Below, one piece after another: positions 18,099-27,643 of a stretch of DNA of 64,000 bases. A program made the position numbers and the translations under genes. This DNA is from an uncultured Bacilli bacterium (lineage in GTDB: Bacteria; Bacillota_I; Bacilli_A; RF39; UBA660), in contig CALVRC010000007.1 in NCBI GenBank assembly GCA_944358445.1, forward strand, positions 1 to 64,000. Direction: 5' to 3'. Within the stretch, counting starts at the first letter, position 1. Each line of letters begins with the position of its first letter. The notes under the pieces were generated by a model. That model was not told where the DNA came from, searched no databases, and worked only from the letters and a program-made list of their open reading frames with translations.

Positions 18099-19775
18099 AT
18101 GATAAACAAAATACTTAATAATTTTTATAATGTTGCATTACTATTCATATTAATGTTTGCCACCTCACTTGTTCTAACATCAACACTATTCTTAATTAAT
18201 ATTCCAATTTCAATATTACATTTACCTATAAGTTTAATTTTAGCAACAATTGAATTAAAATTTATTAGAAATGAAAACATTAAAAATGTTATTTTATCAT
18301 TACTCACATTTATAATAGTGTTTTCAATCTCCTGCCTACTATGTGGTCATGTATATGATGATTCAGCCGATGGTAATGGATATCATAAATTTGCTATAGG
18401 ATTACTTAAAAACGGATGGAATCCAATATATGATTCACAAGAAGAAATCATAGAAAAGATAAATTTAGATGCTGAAGAAAATACTTGGGCAGAACATTAT
18501 CCAAAAGCAACATGGATTTATGGCGCGAATGTCTACAAATTAACAAACAATATTGAAACAGCTAAATCATTTAACTTAATGGCTGTATTTACCCTATTTT
18601 TTATAATTACATATCTAATCAATAAATTTTATCAAAAAAAATTAATAGCTATAATGCTCGCTATTGGAGCATGTACGTTCCCAATAATTTGGCAGCAAAT
18701 TTTTTGTCTATACCTCGATGGATTTATGGGGATTATTCTTCTATTACTAATTATATATTTCTATTTATTTATCAAAGATGACCAAAATAAAGAATACTTT
18801 TTAATGAGTGCCTCCCTGATAATTATAATTAGTAATATAAAATATACAGGTTTATTCTATGCTGGTATTTTCTGCCTCGGATATTACATATACTACTTAA
18901 TAAAAAAAATAAAAAACAAAGATTATAAACCATTAATAAAAACAACAATCTCTTTTATAATAGTTTTGATTATTTCTTTACTGATTGTAGGCAGTAACTC
19001 ATATGTAAAAAATTTAATTACTAAAGGTAATCCACTATATCCAATTATTGGTAAAGACAAAGTTGATATTATAACTCCTCAACAACCTAAATTATTTGCA
19101 GGTAAATCACCAATCGAAAAAAACTTCTATTCAATATTTAGTTATACAGCTAACTACGCCACAACTTTTAATGAAGGAACTCCAAAATTAAAAATACCAT
19201 TTACAAGTAATATGAACAGTGAATTACTCTCTATAGTAGAAGACACTAGAGTTGGTGGATTTGGTATTTATTTCAGTGGGATCCTTATCATTTCAATTAT
19301 AGTCATAATTGTATATATAATTTTTAAAATTAAAAACAAAGAGTACGAAAAATTAATTTTTATAGGAATACCTTTTATAATAACAATATTATTAATCTTT
19401 TTCTTTGGTGAAAGTTGGTGGGCCAGATATTCACCTCAAACATATTTTATAGTTTTAATGGCACTATTTATTTTACTAACATCACAAAACAAAAAATTAT
19501 ACGCACTAGCAAGCATTTTATTACTTCTATGTGCTTTCAATTCAGCTCTTATTTTTAAACAAATGGTCAAAACTAAAATTCCAGTTAGCGGACAAACAAG
19601 AATGAACTTAGAAAAACTAGAAAACCAAACAATCACACTTAAAAAAGGTGGATTTACTGGAGTACAATTTAATTTAATAGACCATAATATAAAATTTAAA
19701 ACAAAAGAAAAAGTAAAAAATGAAACTCCACTTTATATAGGAAGAAATTATTATGAATCAAAAGAAAACGTCTAG
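18099..19775 (+). CDS. Polytopic GT39/GT-C-like glycosyltransferase
   Basis: One of the few plus-strand genes in the glycan locus. The 558-residue protein has about twelve hydrophobic segments. An acidic loop (DDSADGNGYHKF) follows the third helix and precedes HYPKATW, the usual layout of ArnT/PMT-like enzymes that take a sugar from polyprenyl phosphate. A short soluble tail ends it. It has its own extended -10 promoter (TGTGTTATAAT, near 18054-18064) and shares a terminator with the convergent gene downstream. Sugar and acceptor are unknown. Confidence 0.65.
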   Translation: MINKILNNFYNVALLFILMFATSLVLTSTLFLINIPISILHLPISLILATIELKFIRNENIKNVILSLLTFIIVFSISCLLCGHVYDDSADGNGYHKFAIGLLKNGWNPIYDSQEEIIEKINLDAEENTWAEHYPKATWIYGANVYKLTNNIETAKSFNLMAVFTLFFIITYLINKFYQKKLIAIMLAIGACTFPIIWQQIFCLYLDGFMGIILLLLIIYFYLFIKDDQNKEYFLMSASLIIIISNIKYTGLFYAGIFCLGYYIYYLIKKIKNKDYKPLIKTTISFIIVLIISLLIVGSNSYVKNLITKGNPLYPIIGKDKVDIITPQQPKLFAGKSPIEKNFYSIFSYTANYATTFNEGTPKLKIPFTSNMNSELLSIVEDTRVGGFGIYFSGILIISIIVIIVYIIFKIKNKEYEKLIFIGIPFIITILLIFFFGESWWARYSPQTYFIVLMALFILLTSQNKKLYALASILLLLCAFNSALIFKQMVKTKIPVSGQTRMNLEKLENQTITLKKGGFTGVQFNLIDHNIKFKTKEKVKNETPLYIGRNYYESKENV

Positions 19776-19797
19776 GTTAGCACAAACTAGACGTTAT
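19765..19797. terminator. Hairpin between convergent glycosyltransferase genes
   Basis: AACGTCTAG and CTAGACGTT form a perfect 9-bp stem with an 11-base loop. The left arm ends on the stop codon of the plus-strand gene. The following T-run is weak. Confidence 0.6.
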
Positions 19798-21305
19798 TTA
19801 TCTTTTCTTTCATAAACTGTATATGAATCTTCAAAAACTAATTCATAATTATTATCTTTTAAAAATTTTGACCACTTTTCAGCTAGATCTGGATATTCGT
19901 CTAAAGGCTGTCCATCAACAATAATCTTCGGCTTATTTTTTTTCAAATCAGCAAAATACTCTTTTTCAATTTTCTCTGACATTGCAATAATTGAAAATTG
20001 ATATGAATATTTTGAAACAGAACTACGTTTAGTAAAATTATAAATAACATTGTTATTACCCCAAACAGATATCTTATCATCTTCATCGGTATTAGCCTTA
20101 ACATATTCTATAGTTCTATTAGTATATGGTTCATCTTTATCAACAATATCAACTATACTATTAAAAAGTAATTTAGACCAAGTTGGAGCCACAAATACTG
20201 TAATTAAAATAACCACAATCATTGTCATAAATTCATCCTTTAATTTTATTTTGTTAAAATAAACAAATAAAAGAGAAATTGGATATATAAGCATTGGAAG
20301 TAAAGTCATCGCATAATGATTATACATTCTACCAGACATCGAAATTAATACAACAGTTAAAAACATATATATCAAATAACCAACATTAAAATAAAAGTTT
20401 TCTTTGTTTTTTATCTGTAAATAAATTTTACTGCAAATAACAACAAAAGAAAAAATAATTATAGGCGTTGTAAAAAACTCAGAAAAAACATCCATTATAA
20501 AAGATATTTTTCTATCTGTCGCATACATCATATTAAATAAAATATAATCATCTATAAAAGCCTTAAACGCACTATTTAAAACAAGATAAATAATCATTGG
20601 AATTATTACGATTAATAATCCTGTAAAAAAGGATATAAAAAACTTTAGTAATTCTAAATAATATTTTTTCAAAATACAATATATTAAAACCATTAAACAA
20701 AATACAATCCAAATAGAAATCATATTAGGTCTCAAAAATAATACGCATCCCATACAAATGCCATTAATAAAAACTAAAATGTTAAAAAATTTAAAATTAA
20801 CCTTAGATTTATAATTATCTCCCCTACTCATATATTTATAAGGATTTTTAAAAAAATCAATAAATATATACAAAGCTATCATTTGAAAAGGAAGTGCATA
20901 TTCTTCAGTAAAATTACCACCTTCAAAATAATCATAAATAGGCGCTAAAGCAATTAAAACTATAAGCATAGAAATAGGTTTCGATGCAAACTTACGTGCT
21001 ATTTTATATGCAAAAAGTACAGTAATAAACATAAATATAAATTCAATAAACCACACACCTCTATGTGGTGAAATTATATAACCTATATAATTTATAAAAT
21101 AAATTAATAATCCTTTATGATCAAACATATCCAAATATGGAATTTGACCCTCAGCCATTTGCCATCCAATATACTTAAAAACACTAGAATCTATCCAAGA
21201 AGCAGCATTAAAAGTAAAAATATCTAGAGGACTTAACATACATATCAAAAATGTAATAAATAATAAACAAAATAGAACTAGTATGTTATTGCGGTTTATC
21301 CTCAT
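19794..21305 (-). CDS. Polytopic GT39/GT-C-like glycosyltransferase
   Basis: The 503-residue protein has about twelve hydrophobic segments. After helix 1 the loop WIDSSVFKYIG and then YLDMFDHKGLLIY give the acidic and HKG motifs of the GT39/ArnT-like superfamily. The C-terminal 100 residues are soluble. Its ATG overlaps the TAA of the GT2 gene upstream by one base, so it is translationally coupled to a DPM1-like enzyme. That pairing (one makes polyprenyl-phosphate sugar, the other uses it) is a common arrangement. Confidence 0.68.
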   Translation of the reverse strand: MRINRNNILVLFCLLFITFLICMLSPLDIFTFNAASWIDSSVFKYIGWQMAEGQIPYLDMFDHKGLLIYFINYIGYIISPHRGVWFIEFIFMFITVLFAYKIARKFASKPISMLIVLIALAPIYDYFEGGNFTEEYALPFQMIALYIFIDFFKNPYKYMSRGDNYKSKVNFKFFNILVFINGICMGCVLFLRPNMISIWIVFCLMVLIYCILKKYYLELLKFFISFFTGLLIVIIPMIIYLVLNSAFKAFIDDYILFNMMYATDRKISFIMDVFSEFFTTPIIIFSFVVICSKIYLQIKNKENFYFNVGYLIYMFLTVVLISMSGRMYNHYAMTLLPMLIYPISLLFVYFNKIKLKDEFMTMIVVILITVFVAPTWSKLLFNSIVDIVDKDEPYTNRTIEYVKANTDEDDKISVWGNNNVIYNFTKRSSVSKYSYQFSIIAMSEKIEKEYFADLKKNKPKIIVDGQPLDEYPDLAEKWSKFLKDNNYELVFEDSYTVYERKDK

Positions 21306-22036
21306 TATAAACCCGCCTCTTTAAAACTATTATTAATATTTTTAAAATCCTTTAATGCCTTCTTACCAATACCACTAATTTTCTTTAAATTAATTGAATT
21401 TACTCCACCCTGTCTAGGTCTAAAAGTAACCGGAAGATATTTTACCTTATAATTCTTTTTCTGATAAACAACTGATAAAACAACATTAGATAAATTAAAA
21501 TCTTCAGGAATCAAACTCATACAATCTTCAAGAGAAGATTTATTCATCAATCTAAAAGGAGTATTCGCATCAACAACACTTTCTTTAAATGCTACTTTAA
21601 TAACAAGCTTTAATACTTTTGTTACAAACACTCTTGAAATTCCATCTTCTCTCTTATTACGGTGACCAATAACCATGTCATAATCCTTTCTTAATTTCCA
21701 AAAATTTTTAAACTCACTTGGCAATGTTTGACCATCAGAATCAGTTTGAAAAATATAATCAGCTCCATTATCAAGTGCATATTTATACCCATATAATACA
21801 GTTGATCCATGACCAGAATTTTCCTTATCCACAACTTCTAGTAAAGGTCTACTTTTCTTTAGCTCTTTTACCACCTTTGAAGTATTATCCTTACTGCCAT
21901 CATTCAAAATAACTAATTTTGATTTTTTTGAACCATATTTTTCTACTACAGGATACCAACCATTAATGACATCAGTAATATTTTCTTCTTCATTATAAGC
22001 TGGTATAACAATATATAAACAATCTTTTCTTTTCAT
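21305..22036 (-). CDS. GT2 polyprenyl-phosphate sugar synthase-like (DPM1 type)
   Basis: The 243-residue GT-A enzyme has IVIPAYNEEENI, NDGSKDNT, the metal site FQTDSDGQT and the later RMTP-like region DANTPFRLMN, as in dolichyl-phosphate mannose synthases without membrane helices. It should load a sugar on polyprenyl phosphate on the cytoplasmic side. The stop overlaps the start of the GT-C gene downstream. ATG at 22036 with a GAGGGAAAA site. Confidence 0.85.
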   Translation of the reverse strand: MKRKDCLYIVIPAYNEEENITDVINGWYPVVEKYGSKKSKLVILNDGSKDNTSKVVKELKKSRPLLEVVDKENSGHGSTVLYGYKYALDNGADYIFQTDSDGQTLPSEFKNFWKLRKDYDMVIGHRNKREDGISRVFVTKVLKLVIKVAFKESVVDANTPFRLMNKSSLEDCMSLIPEDFNLSNVVLSVVYQKKNYKVKYLPVTFRPRQGGVNSINLKKISGIGKKALKDFKNINNSFKEAGL

Positions 22037-22066
22037 ACTAATTTTCCCTCACCATCAAATATAATA

Positions 22067-23593
22067 TTAACTCTTTTTCTTCTTTTTAAAAAAACTACTC
22101 AATAACCATTTAAAATAGTTATATTCATCAGTTTTTCTAAATAAAATCCAAAAAATCAAATTAACAACGATTAAAACAAAGATACCATTTACAATAAATT
22201 GTAATAATGGATTTCCAACACTTACTAAACTAGTTAAACCATAAGTAGCACCTAACATAACCATCATTATCACAAATAATTTAAGTTGTTCTAATATAAA
22301 ATCCATATATTTTCTTTTAAATAACTTAGTATATACATACTTTGGATAACTATATAAAAATAGTAATAATGAACTAATAACTCCAGCCATAAATACACCG
22401 GCAATTCCAAAGAAATGAACACATATAATAGCGCATACTAAATTAATAATAGATTCTAAAACCGGAATTCTTCTATCTTCGTAAAAAATTCCTGCAGCTT
22501 CCTTAAACAAATTAATAGTTTTACGCATACCTTGAACATAAAAATAAACAGCAAGCCAAATAACAGCATATACTGGCAATAAATATTTTTCTCCAATCCA
22601 CCAAGTAATAAAAGGTTGTAATACTGCAAAAAGTCCAACTGAACATAAAGCATAAATCCAGAAATTAAATAACGTTAACTTCTCATATACAACATAACTC
22701 TTCTCTTCATCTTCATTAACAAGTAAATTACCAACGCTTGATACAATTGAATAAAATATTTGTGAAAGTAAAATAGAAATAGAATTAAAAATTAAATAAT
22801 AATTATTATAAATACCCGCATCTTTTAATCCACGAATAGTTGAAATTACAATATAAGAAGTACTTCCTACAATAAAACCTCCAATTTTATGAAAAAATAA
22901 GCCTTTCACTTTAGTAAATATATCTGTTTGAATTTCCTTACTAAGCTTCTCATAATTTTTACTATTAATATAAGGATACTTCTTATTTGCAATCAAAGTA
23001 ATTATTAGGTTTTCTAAAACTCTAAATATAATTCTAGATACCAAATATAATATATAGTTCTTAGTTATAAATAACAAGCCAATTTCAAATAGATTCATGA
23101 AAATTAAATAACCCATATGAACAAGGTTAACTATATAATTCTCTTGATTTGCCATTAAAATAGACCGTTTATAAGAAAGTAAATATGAAAATACTGTATC
23201 AATCAAAGCTAAAAAATAAAGCAAATACATACTTTCTTGAATTGAATTTTCTCCAACAAAAAGTGGTACAAACGGAAGAACTATCAGTCCAAGTACAAAT
23301 ATTACAGCTGCTAAAATACGGTAACATTTTCTATAAAAATACATCAAAGATATAATTTGATCCTTGTTATCTTCTGCAATCGGTTTATATAAATTATAAA
23401 CAATCGCACTACCAATACCAAGTTCTACAATACTAAGCATTGACATTATATTAGTAAAAAGTCCATTAGCTCCAGAATATTCTAAACCCAAACATTCCAA
23501 AAAAACTTTTTGTGTAATAAATCCTAAAACCATGCCAACAGCACTTGCTAAGGTTGCCACAATAGCATTTATAATAGATTTTTTTGTTCGCAT
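22067..23593 (-). CDS. Polysaccharide flippase (Wzx, PST/MOP superfamily)
   Basis: The 508-residue protein has about fourteen hydrophobic segments and begins KKSIINAIVATLASAVGMVLG, as in the PST family. The arrangement of conserved glycines and charges fits Wzx flippases, which move undecaprenyl-diphosphate repeat units to the outer face. It ends in a basic KKKKKS tail. GAGGTGATG precedes the ATG. Its promoter contains a perfect 13-bp dyad. Together with the Wzy candidate it supports a Wzx/Wzy pathway; no Wzz-type chain regulator is in view. Confidence 0.88.
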   Translation of the reverse strand: MRTKKSIINAIVATLASAVGMVLGFITQKVFLECLGLEYSGANGLFTNIMSMLSIVELGIGSAIVYNLYKPIAEDNKDQIISLMYFYRKCYRILAAVIFVLGLIVLPFVPLFVGENSIQESMYLLYFLALIDTVFSYLLSYKRSILMANQENYIVNLVHMGYLIFMNLFEIGLLFITKNYILYLVSRIIFRVLENLIITLIANKKYPYINSKNYEKLSKEIQTDIFTKVKGLFFHKIGGFIVGSTSYIVISTIRGLKDAGIYNNYYLIFNSISILLSQIFYSIVSSVGNLLVNEDEEKSYVVYEKLTLFNFWIYALCSVGLFAVLQPFITWWIGEKYLLPVYAVIWLAVYFYVQGMRKTINLFKEAAGIFYEDRRIPVLESIINLVCAIICVHFFGIAGVFMAGVISSLLLFLYSYPKYVYTKLFKRKYMDFILEQLKLFVIMMVMLGATYGLTSLVSVGNPLLQFIVNGIFVLIVVNLIFWILFRKTDEYNYFKWLLSSFFKKKKKS

Positions 23594-23626
23594 AACATCA
23601 CCTCTAGCTTAAAATAAACCATAAAA

Positions 23627-23662
23627 ATTATAACACAATTGATATTCTTTATCAATTGTGTT
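23627..23662 (-). promoter_or_regulatory. Promoter of the flippase gene inside a 13-bp perfect dyad
   Basis: On the minus strand TTGATA (23650-23655), 17 bases, TATAAT (23627-23632), with TGT just before the -10. The sequence AACACAATTGATA (23632-23644) and its exact complement (23650-23662) flank a 5-base centre and span the -35 and spacer. It could be an operator, or a weak terminator for the GtrB-like gene upstream. Confidence 0.55.
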
Positions 23663-23675
23663 AATAAAAGCACTA

Positions 23676-24614
23676 TTAATCTATTTTATCTTTTTCAGTT
23701 TCAGCTACAATATAAATTGGTCTTTTCTTTACTTCCAAATATGTTTTTGATAAGTATTGACCCATGATTCCAAGGCATAGTAATTGAACACCACCTATGA
23801 AAAACATAATACAAACCATACTTGGCCATCCACTTGTTGGATCACCAAACATAAGTGTTCTTACAATTATAAAAATTATTATAATAAAAGCTACAAAACA
23901 AAATAATATTCCCATAACTGAAGCTATTGAAAGTGGTACAGTAGAAAAAGCTACAATACTTTCTAAAGAGTACAAAAACAATTTCCAAAAAGACCACTTT
24001 GTCTCGCCTGCTGCTCTTTCAACATTTTCATATTCAAGCCATTTTGTTCTATACCCTACCCAAGAAAAAATACCTTTAGAAAATCTATTATATTCTTTTA
24101 AAGATAATACTGAATTAACCATTTGTTTAGTCATTAATCTAAAATCTCTTGCACCATCAACTATTTCTGTTTTAGAAATTTTATTTATAATCTTATAATA
24201 AAGTCTCGCAAAAAAGCTTCTGATTACCGGTTCTCCCTTACGAGTTACTCTTCTAGTAGCCACACTGTCATACTCTTTAGATTCCAAAATCTCATACATT
24301 TCTTTCAGAAGCGCTGGGGGATCTTGTAAATCCGCATCCATAATAGCCACATAATCACCTGTTGATGCTTCAAGCCCAGCATACATTGCTGCTTCTTTTC
24401 CAAAATTACGTGAAAAAGAAACATATCTTACATCATCGTTTTTAGATAATTCTCTCATTAGTTCCAATGTTTTATCTTTAGAACCATCATTGACAAAAAT
24501 AATTTCGAATGTTACATTGTTAAAATCCTTTTTAATTTTTTGAATTTCTGCATAAAATATTTTAATTACTTCCTGTTCATTATAACAAGGAACAACCAAT
24601 GATATTTTTTTCAT
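23676..24614 (-). CDS. GtrB-like polyprenyl-phosphate glycosyltransferase
   Basis: The 312-residue protein joins a GT-A domain (LVVPCYNEQEVI, FVNDGSKDKT, IMDADLQDPP, later SFSRNFGKEAAMY) to two C-terminal membrane helices (about 232-258 and 268-290). This is the layout of bactoprenol glucosyltransferase GtrB/YkcC. It puts a hexose on undecaprenyl phosphate for a GT-C enzyme; four GT-C-like proteins are encoded in the same locus. TTGGAGG precedes the ATG. It has its own promoter and is first in the minus-strand locus. Confidence 0.9.
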   Translation of the reverse strand: MKKISLVVPCYNEQEVIKIFYAEIQKIKKDFNNVTFEIIFVNDGSKDKTLELMRELSKNDDVRYVSFSRNFGKEAAMYAGLEASTGDYVAIMDADLQDPPALLKEMYEILESKEYDSVATRRVTRKGEPVIRSFFARLYYKIINKISKTEIVDGARDFRLMTKQMVNSVLSLKEYNRFSKGIFSWVGYRTKWLEYENVERAAGETKWSFWKLFLYSLESIVAFSTVPLSIASVMGILFCFVAFIIIIFIIVRTLMFGDPTSGWPSMVCIMFFIGGVQLLCLGIMGQYLSKTYLEVKKRPIYIVAETEKDKID

Positions 24615-24645
24615 AGTTTACCTCCAAATTAAATCTTACAAAATA

Positions 24646-24674
24646 AGTATAACAGAATGGAAAAATATATACAA
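24646..24674 (-). promoter_or_regulatory. SigA-type promoter of the GtrB-like gene
   Basis: Minus strand: TTGTAT (24669-24674), 17 bases, TATACT (24646-24651). A TGT triplet precedes the -10. Confidence 0.6.
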
Positions 24675-24782
24675 TAGTTCTTTAAATCATATTTTTCAAT
24701 AATTATTTTTTAATAATTATATATTTTTATTCATAATATCATATATGTGTTATAATGAAATAACCAGAAAGGAAATGATATT

Positions 24783-25430
24783 ATGAACAATTTATATTTC
24801 AAAGGATTATCTACTGATAATCAAGAGTTAGACAAAATTAGAAGTACGTTTAAAGAAAATGATTTAAGATTTACAAATGTATTTTATAGTTACGAAGGTC
24901 TACCTCTTTTTTCAAAAGAAAAATTAAATGCAGCTATTGATGATGAGGTTAGAAGAAGCAACCCTATAGGCCAAGATGTAAACATTATTTGTCACTCTAT
25001 GGGATGTAATTTAGGAATATTAAATGCAGAAAAATCTTCTAAAATTAAAAAAGTAATTTTAATTTCACCAGAATTTGGAGAATATTCTAAAAAAGAAAAA
25101 AGAATAATTGGAGAAACAAAAACTCATCCTTCTATACAAAGACCTTTTGGAGAAAAAAGTAAAAAAATTAGTAGAGAAACCGCTAAATCTATCATTTTAT
25201 TTAATAGAACCAAACCATGGGCTACATTAGCTCTTGAAAGAATTAATGTTCCAATTTTAATTATTTATTCTAAAGATGATATTTTTATACCAGTGGAATA
25301 TCTTCACCGCTTAGCCAATAGAAAAAATAATGTAAAAATTGAAGTTATTAATTCAAAACTACACAATCCATTAACAAGCATTAATAATAGAAATAAAACT
25401 ATGAGTTTAATTAAAAATCATTTAAACTAA
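24783..25430 (+). CDS. Small alpha/beta hydrolase
   Basis: The 215-residue protein has the alpha/beta hydrolase core: nucleophile elbow CHSMGCN (G-x-S-x-G with Cys in the first place), VILISPEFGEY after it, an acid candidate in IYSKDDIFIPV and a His near the end (SKLHNPL). Lacking a signal peptide, it is cytoplasmic. It could be an esterase or thioesterase. It starts at ATG with GAAAGGAAATG and an extended -10 promoter (TGTGTTATAAT) upstream. It reads away from the glycan locus and toward the PASTA gene. Substrate unknown. Confidence 0.75.
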   Translation: MNNLYFKGLSTDNQELDKIRSTFKENDLRFTNVFYSYEGLPLFSKEKLNAAIDDEVRRSNPIGQDVNIICHSMGCNLGILNAEKSSKIKKVILISPEFGEYSKKEKRIIGETKTHPSIQRPFGEKSKKISRETAKSIILFNRTKPWATLALERINVPILIIYSKDDIFIPVEYLHRLANRKNNVKIEVINSKLHNPLTSINNRNKTMSLIKNHLN

Positions 25431-25545
25431 GAATGCGTTTTGCCTTCTTTTTTCTTTTGTAAAGTATAAGTAAAATAAAAATCAAAAACACTTTATAATA
25501 TATTATTTATTTACCTTTTAATGTATAATTATTATAGGTGATAAC

Positions 25546-27597
25546 ATGGAAAATAAAGATTTTAATAATACATCATATACTTCTAGAACCGAAAGAAAAA
25601 AGTTTGAAGAAGAATTAAAAAATAAACAATTAGAAAAAGAAAAAGACCTTGAAGAAAAAAGAAAAGAATTAAAAAATATTTTATTTGATGAAGACAAAAA
25701 CGTATATAAAAAACAAAGGAAAACAAAAAATGAAAACATCACAAATGAAATAAAAAAACCAAAAGCAGCTAATATATTTTTATCAATTACCTACGTGGCA
25801 GCTATTGCCCTATTCGTTTTCCTAATATTAGACTCTACAAATAGAATTGACCAAATATACCAAATAATAAACGCTTTTTTAATCTTAATGATTGTTACTT
25901 CATTCTTAGTAAGTTTTAAAAAATCATTCTTCAAAAATAAATCTCTCGCAACAGCTATAACTTCCATATTAGTTATAGGAACCATAGCTTTCAATGGCTT
26001 ATACATGACAGATGTATTAACGCTTCCAACACAAAGTTACTTACCTGACTTTGAAAGTAAAAATTTAACCAAAGCCATTAACTGGACTGAAGAGAATAAT
26101 GTTAAAACAAATCAAAATTTTGAATATAGTGATACTACTCAAAAATATAGTGTAATAAGTCAAAGTAAAAAACCAGAAACTTTAACTAAAAATATTGACA
26201 ATGTTGAATTTGTTGTCTCAAATGGTCCAGATTATAATAAAGATGTAATTCTAGCTGATATGACAGGATGGAATGTCGATGATGTTTTAAATTTTATTAA
26301 TGAAAATTTCTTAAATAGTGTTACTATTAACTTTGAAGAAAATACAAGCGTTAAAAAAGATACAATAATATCACAAAATAAAACTGGAACAATAAAAAGA
26401 AATGATCCAATTATATTTACAGTATCTTTAGGAGATAAAGCTGCTCTATCCCCTATTAAATTAAAAGATTTAAAAAACGAAAGTTTATTAAATGCCGAAG
26501 TTTATTTAGGCCGTAATGGAATTTTATATGAATTAAAATATGAATTTTCAGACAATATAGAAAAAGATCATGTAATCAGTAGCACCCCTAAAAAAGGAAC
26601 AACTGTAAATCCAGATGAAACAGTTACTTTAACAATTTCTAAAGGTAAAGAAATAAAAGTTCCCGATTTAAAAAATAAAACAATGGCTTATGTTACAAAA
26701 TGGATGGTTGAAAATAATTTACAAATCAATTATTCAGATAAATATGATAACGAAATTAAATCTGGCCGTGTAATTGAAAGTAATTATAAAAAAGGAGATA
26801 TAATTGAAGAAGGAACAACTGTTGATGTTATCTTCTCTAAAGGTCCACTTGTTATGAAAAAATTCGATAATATAAATGATTTTAAAAGTTGGGCTGATAC
26901 AAATGGTATCAAATATGAAATAAAAGAAGAATTTAATAATGAATTTGAAAAAGATCAAATTATTAAAACTTCTATTGAAGAAGGAGCAAATATTAATTTA
27001 GAAGAAACCATTACAGTATACGTTTCTAAAGGAACTGCTGTAACTGTTCCAAACTTTAATGGAATGACTAAATCTGAAGCTAAAAAAGAATGCGATAATT
27101 TAGGTATTAACTGTACATTCAAAGAAGAATATTCTACAAAATCATCAGGAAAAGTTATTAATCAAAGCATTGCAGAAGGAACACAAATTTCAAAAGGAGA
27201 TACAATTACTATAACTATTGCTACCGATAAAAAGACAAATAGCAATTCAAATAAAACATCAAGCTCTAGTTCATCTTCTAACTCATCAAGCAATAGTTCA
27301 TCAAACAATTCTGGTTCATCAGGTGGAAGTTCAGGTGGAAATACAACTACAAATCAATGTAAAGCTTCTAATTACAATATAAGCATAAGACCACTAAACG
27401 ATATATTTAATAATGCTGAAAATTATGCTGATGCAGTAAAAAAACTAGAGAAATATTTTGCTGATAAATATCCTGGTATAAAAGTAGTTCCAGTTCCTGA
27501 TTCAACTTCAGGTGCAAGTTCTGGATCATATGTTGATGGATTTAAGGGTGGAAATGTTTCTTGCCCAGGAAGTGTTGAATTCATAATAGCAAAATAA
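25546..27597 (+). CDS. Membrane PASTA-repeat protein without kinase domain
   Basis: The 683 residues are arranged as a charged, coiled-coil-like cytoplasmic segment (1-75, Glu/Lys-rich), three membrane helices (about 77-98, 105-125, 137-155), about six PASTA-like repeats of 65 residues (160-560), a Ser/Asn/Gly linker (565-610) and a C-terminal domain with two cysteines. PASTA repeats bind peptidoglycan or lipid II. Normally they follow a PknB-type kinase or lie in a penicillin-binding protein, but no kinase motif exists here, so this is a sensor or scaffold. ATG at 25546 behind AGGTGAT; a TATAAT lies seven bases before that site. Confidence 0.85.
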   Translation: MENKDFNNTSYTSRTERKKFEEELKNKQLEKEKDLEEKRKELKNILFDEDKNVYKKQRKTKNENITNEIKKPKAANIFLSITYVAAIALFVFLILDSTNRIDQIYQIINAFLILMIVTSFLVSFKKSFFKNKSLATAITSILVIGTIAFNGLYMTDVLTLPTQSYLPDFESKNLTKAINWTEENNVKTNQNFEYSDTTQKYSVISQSKKPETLTKNIDNVEFVVSNGPDYNKDVILADMTGWNVDDVLNFINENFLNSVTINFEENTSVKKDTIISQNKTGTIKRNDPIIFTVSLGDKAALSPIKLKDLKNESLLNAEVYLGRNGILYELKYEFSDNIEKDHVISSTPKKGTTVNPDETVTLTISKGKEIKVPDLKNKTMAYVTKWMVENNLQINYSDKYDNEIKSGRVIESNYKKGDIIEEGTTVDVIFSKGPLVMKKFDNINDFKSWADTNGIKYEIKEEFNNEFEKDQIIKTSIEEGANINLEETITVYVSKGTAVTVPNFNGMTKSEAKKECDNLGINCTFKEEYSTKSSGKVINQSIAEGTQISKGDTITITIATDKKTNSNSNKTSSSSSSSNSSSNSSSNNSGSSGGSSGGNTTTNQCKASNYNISIRPLNDIFNNAENYADAVKKLEKYFADKYPGIKVVPVPDSTSGASSGSYVDGFKGGNVSCPGSVEFIIAK

Positions 27598-27608
27598 TGC
27601 TTAACTAA

Positions 27609-27637
27609 TTGACACAAAAAAAAATAAGTGATAAAAT
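27609..27637 (+). promoter_or_regulatory. Strong SigA promoter of small RNA candidate A
   Basis: TTGACA (27609-27614), 17 bases, TAAAAT (27632-27637). The -35 is a full consensus match. It begins 12 bases after the PASTA stop codon, and the only thing downstream on this strand before convergent genes is a 60-base structured segment. Confidence 0.7.
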
Positions 27638-27643
27638 GTAAAA

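Noticed and set aside
2247-24614. Polysaccharide locus as a mobile island
   Set aside because: No integrase, transposase, direct repeats or tRNA edge was seen, and base composition resembles that of the neighbours.
25546-27597. PknB-type Ser/Thr kinase
   Set aside because: PASTA repeats are present but the N-terminal part is a short charged coil with no glycine loop, VAIK or HRD motif.
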